A DNA stretch of 21,353 nt from DASYYE01 sp035946955. Lineage in GTDB: Bacteria > Actinomycetota > Actinomycetes > Streptosporangiales > Streptosporangiaceae. This document shows positions 6,337 through 13,624 of the stretch, piece by piece. The stretch's first letter is position 1. Each line of letters starts with the position of its first letter. The translations under genes were made by a program, and so were the position numbers. The notes under the pieces were generated by a model. That model had not been told where the DNA came from and searched no databases. It worked only from the letters and a program-made list of their open reading frames with translations. The DNA is taken from positions 1 to 21,353 of the forward strand of contig DASYYE010000452.1 of NCBI GenBank assembly GCA_035946955.1. Direction: 5' to 3'.

Positions 6337-8303
6337 GGCTGGTCCTCGCCAGGCCGCCGCTCCATGGTGAGGTGCGCGGCATGGAAGCCGAACTTCGCGT
6401 AGAGCGTGCGCATGCCCAGGTTGCCCGCGTGCACCTTGCCGGTCAGGTGGGAGTAGCCAGCCTCGCTTGCCGCGCTGAGCACGGCAGCCATCAGCAGTTC
6501 GGCGACCTCGCTGCGGCCGGGGACGTCGGCGGTGGCGAGCGAGCGGAAGTTGCCGTAGCGGTCGCCGGTCAGCGAGTTGGTACGCCCCGACAGCCAGGCC
6601 CAGCCCACTGGCCTGCCCGGCCCCTCCCCCGCTGCCACCTCGGCCACCAGCGTGACCTCGCCCGCCTTGCCCAGGGCCGCAGCAACCCGCTTGCGGTGCA
6701 GGGCGGGGTCATCCACCGCCTCGTCGCCGAACGACACACGCGCGATCTCCACCTCGAACGCGGCGATCGCATCAAGGTCACGTTCGCCGGCAGGGCGCAC
6801 GCGGAAACGCGCCGCAGCCAACTGTGTGTCATGTGACTGGAGGGACTCAAGTGGCGCGGATACAGCCGGCCCGCCCGCGCCACTCGGAGCAGCTACACGC
6901 CTCTTGCTGTTATCAGACCCCTGGGAACCTGCTGGCCCGATGGAGCTGCCCTCGGCCTCACTGAGATCGGCTGGCCCGACCGCGCTGCCCTCGGCCTCTC
7001 CGGGATCGGCTGGCCCGACCGTGCTGCCCTCGGCCTCACTGAGATCAGCTGGCCCGACCGAACTGTCCATGGCCTTCCTGGGATCCGCTGGCTCGACCGA
7101 ACTGTCCATGGCCTTCCTGAGATCCGCTGGCTTGACCGAACTGCGCGCCTTGGGGCGCATCACGGTCCCGCCGCATTCAGGGCAGCCGGCTGACTTGAGG
7201 TCCGCGATATGCGGCCAGCGGACGCCGGGGCCCACGAGGTGGACAGCCCCACAGCCAGCACACCGGTAAGGCCGAACCGCCGCGACCCGGCTGTCCGCCG
7301 TATACAGAGGACCGCTGTGTTCGCCGGTGAGCACTGGCTCGCTGTCTGGTGTCGTGCGCAGGTGGTAGAGGTGGCTGGTGCCGCCGAGGATGCCCGCTCC
7401 CTCGTAGTGGTTGAAACCCGGCACCAGCGAGCGCACCACCAGCCCCATCTCGGCGATCAGGATCTGGGTCTCCAGGGTCTCCTCAGGCCGCCGCGCCCCG
7501 AACGAGAAGAACACGTGCGCCCCGCCACCGTCCGCCAGCGCCGAGACCGCCCTGGACAGGAACAGCCGGGCACCCTCGACTGTGTACGGCGGGTCTGTGC
7601 AGGCCACGTCGAAACCACCGAGCAACCCCGGCAGCAGCGGCTGGCGCAGGTCGTGCTCGATGACCTCCGCCGCCACACCGAACCTGGCCAGTTCCGCGCC
7701 CAGGTAGCCGAGCAGGTCCGGGTCGGTGTCGACCACCGCCAGGCGGCTCGGCCGGGCGGACGGCCCCACACTCTCAGCGAACGCGGCTATGGCCACGCTG
7801 ACCAGGTCGTCGTCGCCGAGCAGGATGATGCGGCGGCCGCCGAGCGCGCCAGCTTCGTGCATGCGCAGCACCCGCAGCAGCTTGGTCACCACGGTGCAGT
7901 GCGTCTGGTCCAGGCCGAGCTTGGCGGCTGGTACACCCGCCGCGACCGTCTCCAGCGCCGGGACGAGCGCGGCGAGTGAGTCCGGCACGGTGAGCCCAAG
8001 CCCCTCGCAGTGCGGGCACTGTCCCCGCAGTCCCGGTTGTCCCGTCCCGGCGGTCCCGGCCAGCGCCTCCCGGCCAGCCGGGGTCAGCCGCACTGGCCTG
8101 CTGCGGTCGACGACGCCGCGTTTGCGCAGCTCGTTGCACACCGCGGTGACGATGGGAACCGGCAGTTCGGTGCCGCGTGCCAGGTCGCGGGTGGCCACCG
8201 GCTCCTCGCGGGCGATCACCCGCAGGACGTCGATGACCCCAGCCGGCCCCTCGGCCAGCCCCACCGCGGCGGCGACCTCGGCGGCGATCGCGTCAACGTT
8301 CAT
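6333..8303 (-). CDS. BpsA-like aminopropyltransferase fused to zinc ribbon and GNAT
   Basis: 656 residues from the ATG at 8303; the frame is open upstream but MNVDAIAAEV starts the first folded domain. Order: winged-helix-like N terminus (about 15-85), CPHC (96-99), then a Rossmann catalytic domain with the GDDD motif (163-166) and DPPY (237-240), as in N4-bis(aminopropyl)spermidine synthase (BpsA/DUF43), which transfers aminopropyl groups from decarboxylated SAM. Next come a four-Cys zinc ribbon (Cys348/351 and 374/377), six 13-residue repeats (about 386-462) and a C-terminal GNAT acyltransferase-like domain (about 499-656, NLGMRTLYAKFGF). The gene is divergent from speD, which makes the donor, and overlaps the FkbH-ACP gene by 4 bases. 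The fusion to GNAT is unusual to my knowledge. The acceptor is unknown; a methyltransferase-like role is an alternative for the Rossmann part. Confidence 0.82.
   Translation of the reverse strand: MNVDAIAAEVAAAVGLAEGPAGVIDVLRVIAREEPVATRDLARGTELPVPIVTAVCNELRKRGVVDRSRPVRLTPAGREALAGTAGTGQPGLRGQCPHCEGLGLTVPDSLAALVPALETVAAGVPAAKLGLDQTHCTVVTKLLRVLRMHEAGALGGRRIILLGDDDLVSVAIAAFAESVGPSARPSRLAVVDTDPDLLGYLGAELARFGVAAEVIEHDLRQPLLPGLLGGFDVACTDPPYTVEGARLFLSRAVSALADGGGAHVFFSFGARRPEETLETQILIAEMGLVVRSLVPGFNHYEGAGILGGTSHLYHLRTTPDSEPVLTGEHSGPLYTADSRVAAVRPYRCAGCGAVHLVGPGVRWPHIADLKSAGCPECGGTVMRPKARSSVKPADLRKAMDSSVEPADPRKAMDSSVGPADLSEAEGSTVGPADPGEAEGSAVGPADLSEAEGSSIGPAGSQGSDNSKRRVAAPSGAGGPAVSAPLESLQSHDTQLAAARFRVRPAGERDLDAIAAFEVEIARVSFGDEAVDDPALHRKRVAAALGKAGEVTLVAEVAAGEGPGRPVGWAWLSGRTNSLTGDRYGNFRSLATADVPGRSEVAELLMAAVLSAASEAGYSHLTGKVHAGNLGMRTLYAKFGFHAAHLTMERRPGEDQP
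6900..6919 (-). repeat. Dispersed 20-base repeat, copy in the synthase-GNAT linker
   Basis: CCTCTTGCTGTTATCAGACC (plus-strand view) is identical to 10611-10630 in egtB. Read on the minus strand it encodes SDNSKR in both genes, in the same frame, although the proteins are unrelated. It lies just after the 39-bp repeat array. Confidence 0.8.
6921..7151 (-). repeat. Six tandem 39-bp coding repeats
   Basis: The block GCTGGCCCGAC (with small changes) starts at 6931, 6970, 7009, 7048, 7087 and 7126, an exact 39-base period. It encodes 13-residue units of the form SSVGPADLSEAEG in the linker between the zinc ribbon and the GNAT domain. The units lack spacers of unique sequence, so this is not a CRISPR array. 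Confidence 0.93.
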
Positions 8304-8373
8304 GCATGGTGTTCTTGGAGTCTCCCGCTGCCCACGCGGTGCCCACGCACCGGCCAGGGGCACAGACGTACGG

Positions 8374-8388
8374 TATTCTCAGCCAATC
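8374..8388 (+). promoter_or_regulatory. Probable -10 element for a leaderless speD transcript
   Basis: TATTCT at 8374-8379 ends 9 bases before the speD ATG at 8389, and no ribosome site precedes the ATG. This spacing fits a transcript starting at or next to the start codon. The 85-base gap to the divergent synthase gene (start 8303) must hold both promoters. No good -35 was seen. Confidence 0.5.
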
Positions 8389-8778
8389 ATGCCAGGTAAC
8401 GGGCACCCTGAGAGCCCAGCCGTGACCGCACCGGTGCGTAAGCTCCTCCACACCATGGACGCCGTGCTCACCCCGGCTTCACCGGCCTGTGACGCCGGAG
8501 AGCTGGCCGCGGCAGCGACGGCCGCCGTAGCGGCGGGCGGCGGCCACGTCCTCGACACCAGCCAGGTGACCTTCCCCAATGGGGCAGTCACCCTGGTCCT
8601 GATACTCGCCGAGTCGCACCTGGCCATCCACACCTGGCCGGAGGAGCACCTGGTCGCGATCGACCTGTTCAGCTGCGGCACGATCGACCCGGCCCGGATC
8701 ACCGCCGAGCTGGCACGGAGCCTGCACCTGGCCGAGGCCCGCACCCATCAGGTCGAACGAGGCCACCCGGTCAGCTGA
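8389..8778 (+). CDS. speD: S-adenosylmethionine decarboxylase proenzyme
   Basis: 129 residues, the normal size of the short bacterial class of this pyruvoyl enzyme. It self-cleaves before a serine to give two subunits and decarboxylates SAM, making the aminopropyl donor for polyamine synthesis. The cleavage site is Glu75-Ser76 in LAESHLAIHTWPE; His81 and Cys96 (LFSCG) lie 5 and 20 residues after the serine, the same spacing as the processing residues Ser63/His68/Cys83 of the Thermotoga enzyme. The start at 8389 (MPGNGHPESP) is chosen by domain length and the -10 element just upstream. Its divergent neighbour is the aminopropyltransferase-like gene that would use its product. Some SpeD homologues have changed to ornithine or arginine decarboxylation, which the sequence alone does not exclude. 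Confidence 0.92.
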   Translation: MPGNGHPESPAVTAPVRKLLHTMDAVLTPASPACDAGELAAAATAAVAAGGGHVLDTSQVTFPNGAVTLVLILAESHLAIHTWPEEHLVAIDLFSCGTIDPARITAELARSLHLAEARTHQVERGHPVS

Positions 8779-8849
8779 CTCAGGCCACGCGGCGCGCTCG
8801 TTGCTGTTATCAGGGGACGCCGGCTGGCTCGGGCCACCCGGCTGACCGG
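8767..8849. terminator. Possible bidirectional terminator between speD and egtD
   Basis: CCGGTCAGC (8767-8775) and GCTGACCGG (8841-8849) are complementary and frame the convergent gap. The 65-base spacer makes the structure uncertain. A direct repeat GGCCACCCGG (8761 and 8832) overlaps the arms. Confidence 0.25.
8801..8813 (-). repeat. Dispersed repeat, short copy between speD and egtD
   Basis: TTGCTGTTATCAG is identical to the core of the 20-base copies at 6900-6919 and 10611-10630 and in the same orientation, here in non-coding DNA 3' of egtD. Confidence 0.6.
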
Positions 8850-8850
8850 C

Positions 8851-9823
8851 TCAGACCGGCACCGACAAGGACAGGCCGAACCGGCCCTGCTCGTCGGTCC
8901 ACCATGAGCGCATCTCGAACCCGGCCGCGGCCAGTTCTGCTGCCACACCGGAGCGCCGGAACTTGGCCGAGACCTCGGTCCGCATCTCCTCACCCTCGGC
9001 GAAGTCCACGGTGAGCCCGAGCGCAGGCAGTCGCACCGTCTGGTCGGCCAGACAGGCGAGCCGCATCTCTATCCATTCCTGGTCGGCGTCCCACAGTGCC
9101 ACATGCTCGAACATGTCCAGGTCGAAGTCTGCGCCGAGGCCGGAGTTCAGCACGCTCAGGATGTTCTTGTTGAACGCGGCGGTCACCCCGGCTGCGTCGT
9201 CGTAGGCCGCGACCAGCACCGCCGGGTCCTTGACCAGGTCGGTGCCGAGCAGGAAAGCATCACCCGGCCCGAGCCGGGCCCGCAACGACGCGAAGAACTC
9301 GGCGCGCTGGCCCGGGATCAGGTTCCCGATGGTGCCGCCGAGGAAGGCGACCAGCCGGGGCTCGCCGCCGTCGGGCAGGCCCAGGTGCTCCTCGAAGTCC
9401 GAGACGACCGCTGTGACACGCAGGCCCGGGTAGTCAGCCAGCACGCACTGCGCGGCCACCACCAGGGCCGCTTCGCTGACGTCCACGCCCACGAAGCTGC
9501 GCAGCGTGCCTTCCTTGCGTAGCGCGTCGAGCAGGAGCCTCGTCTTGTCCGCGGCACCCGAACCCAGCTCGACCAGAGTGGCTGCACGGGTCTGGGCCGC
9601 CACCTCCCCGGCCACCGCCCGGAGGATGGCCCGTTCGGCGCGGGTCGGGTAGTACTCGTCCAGCCGGGTGATCTTCTCGAACAGTTCGCTCCCCCGCTCG
9701 TCATAGAACCACTTGGGGGGGCAGCGTCTTGGGCATGGCGGTGAGCCCGGCCCGGGCGTCAGCCTGCAGTGCGTAGGCCAGGAAGCCTTCGGGCAGGCAG
9801 CGTTCGATGTGGAGTTCGGTCAC
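8851..9823 (-). pseudogene. egtD: Histidine N-alpha-methyltransferase EgtD, frameshifted
   Basis: EgtD trimethylates histidine to hercynine with SAM, the first step to ergothioneine. The coding sequence is split by one extra base. From GTG 9823 the frame reads VTELHIERCLPEGFLAYALQ and reaches LTAMPKTLPP, then stops; the next frame continues at once with PKWFYDERGSELFEKITR and on to the end. The break is in a run of seven G (9715-9721); six would restore a 323-residue protein, the normal EgtD length. Other signs are intact: DEYYPTRAER, GSGAADKT (SAM site), GGTIGNL, and EVSAKF near the C terminus, matching known histidine-binding positions. The GTG overlaps the egtC stop by 4 bases. A sequence error in the homopolymer is quite likely; if real, the pathway loses its first enzyme. 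Confidence 0.85.
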
Positions 9824-10596
9824 TGAATGGCCGTCCTTTCGTGCTCCCGCTCGGTGAGGGGCAACGGGCTGACCTCAGCCCCGGCTGGTGTGGCCGTGAG
9901 CAGGCTGCCGTCTGCCACATCGGTCCACCCGGGGGCGTCGTCACTGGGTTCGGAGGCGACGGTGACCCCGCCATCGCGGACGCGGTAGCACAGTGTGTCC
10001 CCGGCGGCGGTCGCCGCGATGGCGCGCCCATCCGTCAGCGCGAAGTTGAACCGCCCTGTCACACCGTGCGCCGCCAGCGCCGCCACGGCGCCGGCCAATG
10101 CGGCGGCCGCGCTGGCGCCGTCCCGCAGGCGGGCCACGACCAGTGCCCAGGCCAGGGCGGAGTCGCAGCGGGCCGCCAGCCCAAGGAGGTCGGCCGGTGG
10201 CAGGCTCGCGGCCAGTTCGGCGGCCGAGGCGGGCCACCCCTCCAGCACGCCGTTGTGGCCGAACAGCCAGCGGCCCCAGGCGTACGGGGTGACCGCGGCC
10301 ACGCCGGGCTCGGTCCCGGGCGTGGCCGAGCGCACCACTGCCAGCAGCGCCCGGGTCCGCGTCACCCGGGCCAGGTCCGCGAACGAGGCGTCCGCCCAGA
10401 TCGGGCCGGGCTGCCGGTAGCGGGCGGGTTCCGGGTCGCCGTCCGCGTACCAGCCGACCCCGAACCCATCCACATTGACATTTCCATAACGCTGCCTGCG
10501 GGGTGACCATGCCTGGTGGGCCAGGCCGAACGGTGGGTCGGTCACTATGTGGCGCAGCGTGACAGGAGGGCCCAGGTAGGCCAGAAGACGGCACAC
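9820..10596 (-). CDS. egtC: EgtC, gamma-glutamyl-hercynylcysteine S-oxide amidohydrolase
   Basis: Class II glutamine-amidotransferase-fold hydrolase that removes the gamma-glutamyl group from the intermediate made by EgtB. I choose the GTG at 10596 because it is followed directly by TGC, giving Met-Cys-Arg-Leu-Leu-Ala-Tyr: Cys2 becomes the N-terminal nucleophile after Met removal, as this family needs. A GTG five codons upstream is also open, but would bury the cysteine and overlap the end of egtB. Other family motifs: NVDGFGVGWY, the RSAT segment, FGHNGVLEGW and CDSALAWAL. About 258 residues, normal length. The start lies 2 bases after the egtB stop, and the stop overlaps the egtD start. Confidence 0.93.
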   Translation of the reverse strand: MCRLLAYLGPPVTLRHIVTDPPFGLAHQAWSPRRQRYGNVNVDGFGVGWYADGDPEPARYRQPGPIWADASFADLARVTRTRALLAVVRSATPGTEPGVAAVTPYAWGRWLFGHNGVLEGWPASAAELAASLPPADLLGLAARCDSALAWALVVARLRDGASAAAALAGAVAALAAHGVTGRFNFALTDGRAIAATAAGDTLCYRVRDGGVTVASEPSDDAPGWTDVADGSLLTATPAGAEVSPLPLTEREHERTAIQ

Positions 10597-10598
10597 GG

Positions 10599-11987
10599 CT
10601 AGACCGGCCACCTCTTGCTGTTATCAGACCTCCCCTGCCTGTGCGGAGCTGCGCCCGGCTGGTGGTCCGGGCCCAGGGCCACGTCGCGGGCTGTCCGGAA
10701 CCCGGCGAAGATCTGGCGGCGGACCGGGTAGTCCCAGTTGCGGAACGTGCCGCGGCAGGCGACCGGGTGGACGCCGAACGCCCCGCCCCGCAGCACCTTG
10801 TACTCGCTGCCGAAGAAGACCTCGGAGTACTCCCGGTACGGCCAGGCGCTGAACCCGGGGTAGGGCAGGAAGTCGCTCGCGGTCCACTCCCACACGTCCC
10901 CGACGAGCTGGTACGCCCCGCAGGGGGCGGCCCCGGCGGGGTAGCTGCCGGCCGGGGCCGGCTGCAGGTACCGCTGGCCGAGGTTGGCCAGGTCTGTACC
11001 GGGGTCTTCGTCCCCCCAGGGGTAGCGGCGGGACCGCCCGGTGGCCGGGTCGTGCCTGGCCGCCTTCTCCCACTCCGCTTCGGTCGGCAGCCTGCGGCCA
11101 CGCCAGGCGGCGTAGGCCTGTGCCTCGTACCAGCACACGTGGACCACCGGCTCGGCCGGGGGTACCGGCTCGGTCCGGCCGAACCTGGTCCGGACCCACT
11201 CGCCGGCCTCCCGCTGCCAGAACAGCGGGGCGGTCAGGCCCGCCCGCTGACGGTGGTCCCAGCCCGCCGCGCTCCACCACTGACGCCGGCCGTAGCCGCC
11301 ATCGGCGATGAACTCCTGGTAGGCCGCATTGGTCACCGGCGTGGTGTCCAGGTAGAAGGCCGGGAGCTCCACGGTGTGCGCGGGCCGCTCGTTATCGAGG
11401 GCCCAGGGTTCAGTGGAAGTGCCCATGGTGAACGGGCCTGCGGGGACCAGCACTTCGGTGGGCAGGGACAGTGCGGTGGCGGGCGCTGGCGGGGGCGGCG
11501 GCGCGGACAGCACGGGCGCGCCCTGGCGCAACTGGTGGGTGATGAGCATGGTCTCGTCGTGCTGCTGCTCATGCTGGGCGATCATGCCGAACGCGAAACC
11601 CTCTTCCACCAGCCGCGACCCGCTCATCGGGGCGGAGCCAAGCAGGTCGAGCACCTGGCCGCGGACTTCGTGGGCGTAGGCGCGGGCCTCGCCGGGCGGC
11701 AGCAGCGGCAGGGCGGGGCGCTGCGCCCGGGGGTGCTCGAACGCGTCATAGAGCGGGTCGATCTCGGGGTGCATCGGCTCGATGCCGCCCACCACGCGCA
11801 ACAGCCAGAGTTCTTCCTGGTTGGCGATGTGTGCCAGGTCCCAGACCAGGGGCGACATGAGCGGGGAGTGCTGGCGGGTCAGGTCGTCGTCGTCCACGCA
11901 TGTGGTGAGCAGGTGCGTACGGTCGCGTGCGGCGACCAGGCTGGCCGCGGCACGGGTGCGCAGGTCGTCGGTGCTGGACAAGGCCAT
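10599..11987 (-). CDS. egtB: EgtB, hercynylcysteine S-oxide synthase
   Basis: Non-haem iron sulfoxide synthase that joins hercynine to gamma-glutamylcysteine with O2. The N-terminal DinB-like half holds the iron ligands: His53 in WDLAHI and the HxxxHxE motif HEQQHDE (His139 and His143). The C-terminal half is a formylglycine-generating-enzyme-like domain (PFTMGT, RLPTEAEWEKAAR, YPWGDE, GDVWEWTASDF, VLRGGAFG, GFRTAR). Two ATGs lie 6 bases apart. The one at 11993 overlaps the egtA stop (ATGA) but is only one base from GGAGG; the one at 11987 has 7-base spacing, so I prefer it. The protein ends in an odd tail after the domain, containing SDNSKR from the dispersed 20-base repeat. Confidence 0.93.
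   Translation of the reverse strand: MALSSTDDLRTRAAASLVAARDRTHLLTTCVDDDDLTRQHSPLMSPLVWDLAHIANQEELWLLRVVGGIEPMHPEIDPLYDAFEHPRAQRPALPLLPPGEARAYAHEVRGQVLDLLGSAPMSGSRLVEEGFAFGMIAQHEQQHDETMLITHQLRQGAPVLSAPPPPPAPATALSLPTEVLVPAGPFTMGTSTEPWALDNERPAHTVELPAFYLDTTPVTNAAYQEFIADGGYGRRQWWSAAGWDHRQRAGLTAPLFWQREAGEWVRTRFGRTEPVPPAEPVVHVCWYEAQAYAAWRGRRLPTEAEWEKAARHDPATGRSRRYPWGDEDPGTDLANLGQRYLQPAPAGSYPAGAAPCGAYQLVGDVWEWTASDFLPYPGFSAWPYREYSEVFFGSEYKVLRGGAFGVHPVACRGTFRNWDYPVRRQIFAGFRTARDVALGPDHQPGAAPHRQGRSDNSKRWPV
10611..10630 (-). repeat. Dispersed 20-base repeat, copy at the 3' end of egtB
   Basis: Identical in all 20 bases to 6900-6919. It encodes SDNSKR just before the last three residues of EgtB, beyond the conserved domain, as if added to the end of the gene. 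Confidence 0.8.
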
Positions 11988-11989
11988 GG

Positions 11990-13414
11990 TCATTCCTCCG
12001 GCTGCAGGGACTGCGTGGCGTAGACGGTCGCCTGTGCTGGTCCGCCCTCCCCCCGGCGCGCCTCGTCGAGCCGGTCATCAGCGGGACAGCGGCTGCGTGC
12101 CACATAGCGTTCGGCAAACGTGGTCACGGCCTGCCGGACATCGGGTGGAGCGTCGAGCCTGCCGAGTGCGGACTCGGCGGCTCCGAAGCAGTTGGTGGCC
12201 GCGGCCGAGATCAGCCGGTCAGCGGGGCCGAAACGGGCTGCCCGCAGCCATGGGTTCCGCCCGTCCCACCAGCCAGCATGGCCGGGGACGGACCCGTTGC
12301 CCGCCAGCGCCGGGCCCCACAGCGGCTGTGCCGCCGCCAGGGCCTCATCCCCGGCGGTCTCGTCCCGCAGGAGGGCGTCCAGCACCGCGGCGGGCACGAC
12401 CCAGCCGTCGCCGGGCTGCGCGTCGATCACCCGCACTTCCAGGTGCCCGCGCGGCCGGACCGGTGGGAACAGGGTGGACAGGTGGTAGTCCAGGTCGCCG
12501 AGGGTGGGCGGGCGCTCACCGGCACCGCGCAGCCAGTCGCGGAAGGTCAGGCCGGCCGGCGCTGACCAGGGCCGGGGCGCTGCGCGGCGCATGCACATGA
12601 CCTCGGCCCCGAGTGCGTAGTCGACCCAGGCGGCCCGGTGGTCGGCCTCACCATCCAGCCCTGTACGGCCGTTGCCGTTGCTGGCCGCTGAGGTGGGCTG
12701 GGCGTGCGCGGGTGGGCGGGTCCGGCCGGGGTCGAGCTGTGCCCAGATCGCCTGGCGGGTGGACTTCCACCCGGTGGCCCGGCCCTCGCAGATCGGCGAG
12801 TTCGCGAACGCGGCGACCAGCACGGGCCCGAGCGTGTGCAGCAGCCGCCACCGCCGCGTCAGGCTGTCCGGGCCGGTGCCCTCCTGGCCCGCGTCGACGC
12901 AGACCTGCACGGACGCGGTGCTGCACATCATGAAGCGGCCCCAGGGTCCGTCCCGGTTGAAGAACTCCTCCATCGCCGCATACCGCGGCTGGTCCAGCAC
13001 GCGGCGTGGGGAACGGAGCGGGTCGAGGCCCATCCCCGCCAGCGCCAGGCCGCCGGGCTGGAACGCCCGGCGGAGCGCGGTGAGGTCATCGGATGCCCTG
13101 GCGATGCAGGCTGCCAGTCCCACCACCGGTGCGGAGCTGATCTCTACCTGGCCACCCGGTTCGGTGGTAAGCCTGCCGCGGCCGGGGAGCGCACCTGGCA
13201 CATCCAACCCGGCGAGGGCTGCGGTCACACGTTGCTGGTCCACCGGCAAGGCGGGGTCGCGGCCATCATGGACCAGCCATTCGAGTTCGACCCCAAGACG
13301 GGCGGGTGGGCCGGTCTTGAAGCAGATCCCGTGGACGTGCTCCTCGGCGTCTTCTTCGGAAAGTGGCTCGGAATCACCGGGTGGGCATGGCGCAGTGTCG
13401 CGCATAGTCTTCAT
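11990..13414 (-). CDS. egtA: EgtA, glutamate-cysteine ligase
   Basis: 474 residues from the ATG at 13414. ATP-dependent ligase of the GCS2 type that makes gamma-glutamylcysteine, the sulphur donor for EgtB. Visible signs: LGVELEWLV near residue 41, GRLTTEPGGQVEISS (substrate/metal region), the RSPRRVLDQPRYAAMEEFF block, MMCSTASVQVCVD, FANSPICEGR and HLEVRVIDAQPGDGW. The frame remains open for about 640 bases upstream, but that part is antisense to the divergent ccdA and has no family similarity. A GGGGCAGG segment precedes the ATG; a second ATG at 13405 is possible. First gene of egtABCD. The 210-base gap to ccdA should hold the operon promoter. No egtE was found in the window. Confidence 0.92.
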   Translation of the reverse strand: MKTMRDTAPCPPGDSEPLSEEDAEEHVHGICFKTGPPARLGVELEWLVHDGRDPALPVDQQRVTAALAGLDVPGALPGRGRLTTEPGGQVEISSAPVVGLAACIARASDDLTALRRAFQPGGLALAGMGLDPLRSPRRVLDQPRYAAMEEFFNRDGPWGRFMMCSTASVQVCVDAGQEGTGPDSLTRRWRLLHTLGPVLVAAFANSPICEGRATGWKSTRQAIWAQLDPGRTRPPAHAQPTSAASNGNGRTGLDGEADHRAAWVDYALGAEVMCMRRAAPRPWSAPAGLTFRDWLRGAGERPPTLGDLDYHLSTLFPPVRPRGHLEVRVIDAQPGDGWVVPAAVLDALLRDETAGDEALAAAQPLWGPALAGNGSVPGHAGWWDGRNPWLRAARFGPADRLISAAATNCFGAAESALGRLDAPPDVRQAVTTFAERYVARSRCPADDRLDEARRGEGGPAQATVYATQSLQPEE

Positions 13415-13624
13415 GGCCTGCCCCGTCCATGTCGGCCGGATTGCCGGGTCCTGCCTTGCCATCCGGCACGCCGTGGCCGGTGTGGTCGGATCTACCCTAG
13501 GCGAAGTACCCCAATCCAGCCACGTGCCACCCCGGCCGAGGCGCTCTGACCAGCCTGTGGCGTACCGGATAAGTTGGGGATCCTGAGCACTAGCAGTGGG
13601 TCGCGGGCGGCACTGGAGGCGGCG
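13415..13624. promoter_or_regulatory. Divergent egtA/ccdA intergenic region
   Basis: For ccdA a CTGACC (about 13546) and a GATAAG (about 13568) lie at near-normal spacing. For egtA a minus-strand TAGGGT/TAGATC cluster near 13490-13500 is the best -10 candidate. Both are weak matches. Confidence 0.3.

Noticed and set aside
5026..6402. Long plus-strand open frame of 458 codons
   Set aside because: It is antisense to the FkbH-ACP gene, Arg/Gly/Val-rich and without family motifs; GC-rich third positions keep such frames open.
6921..7151. CRISPR-like regular repeats
   Set aside because: Repeats are directly adjacent with no unique spacers, in frame within a gene, and no cas genes are near.
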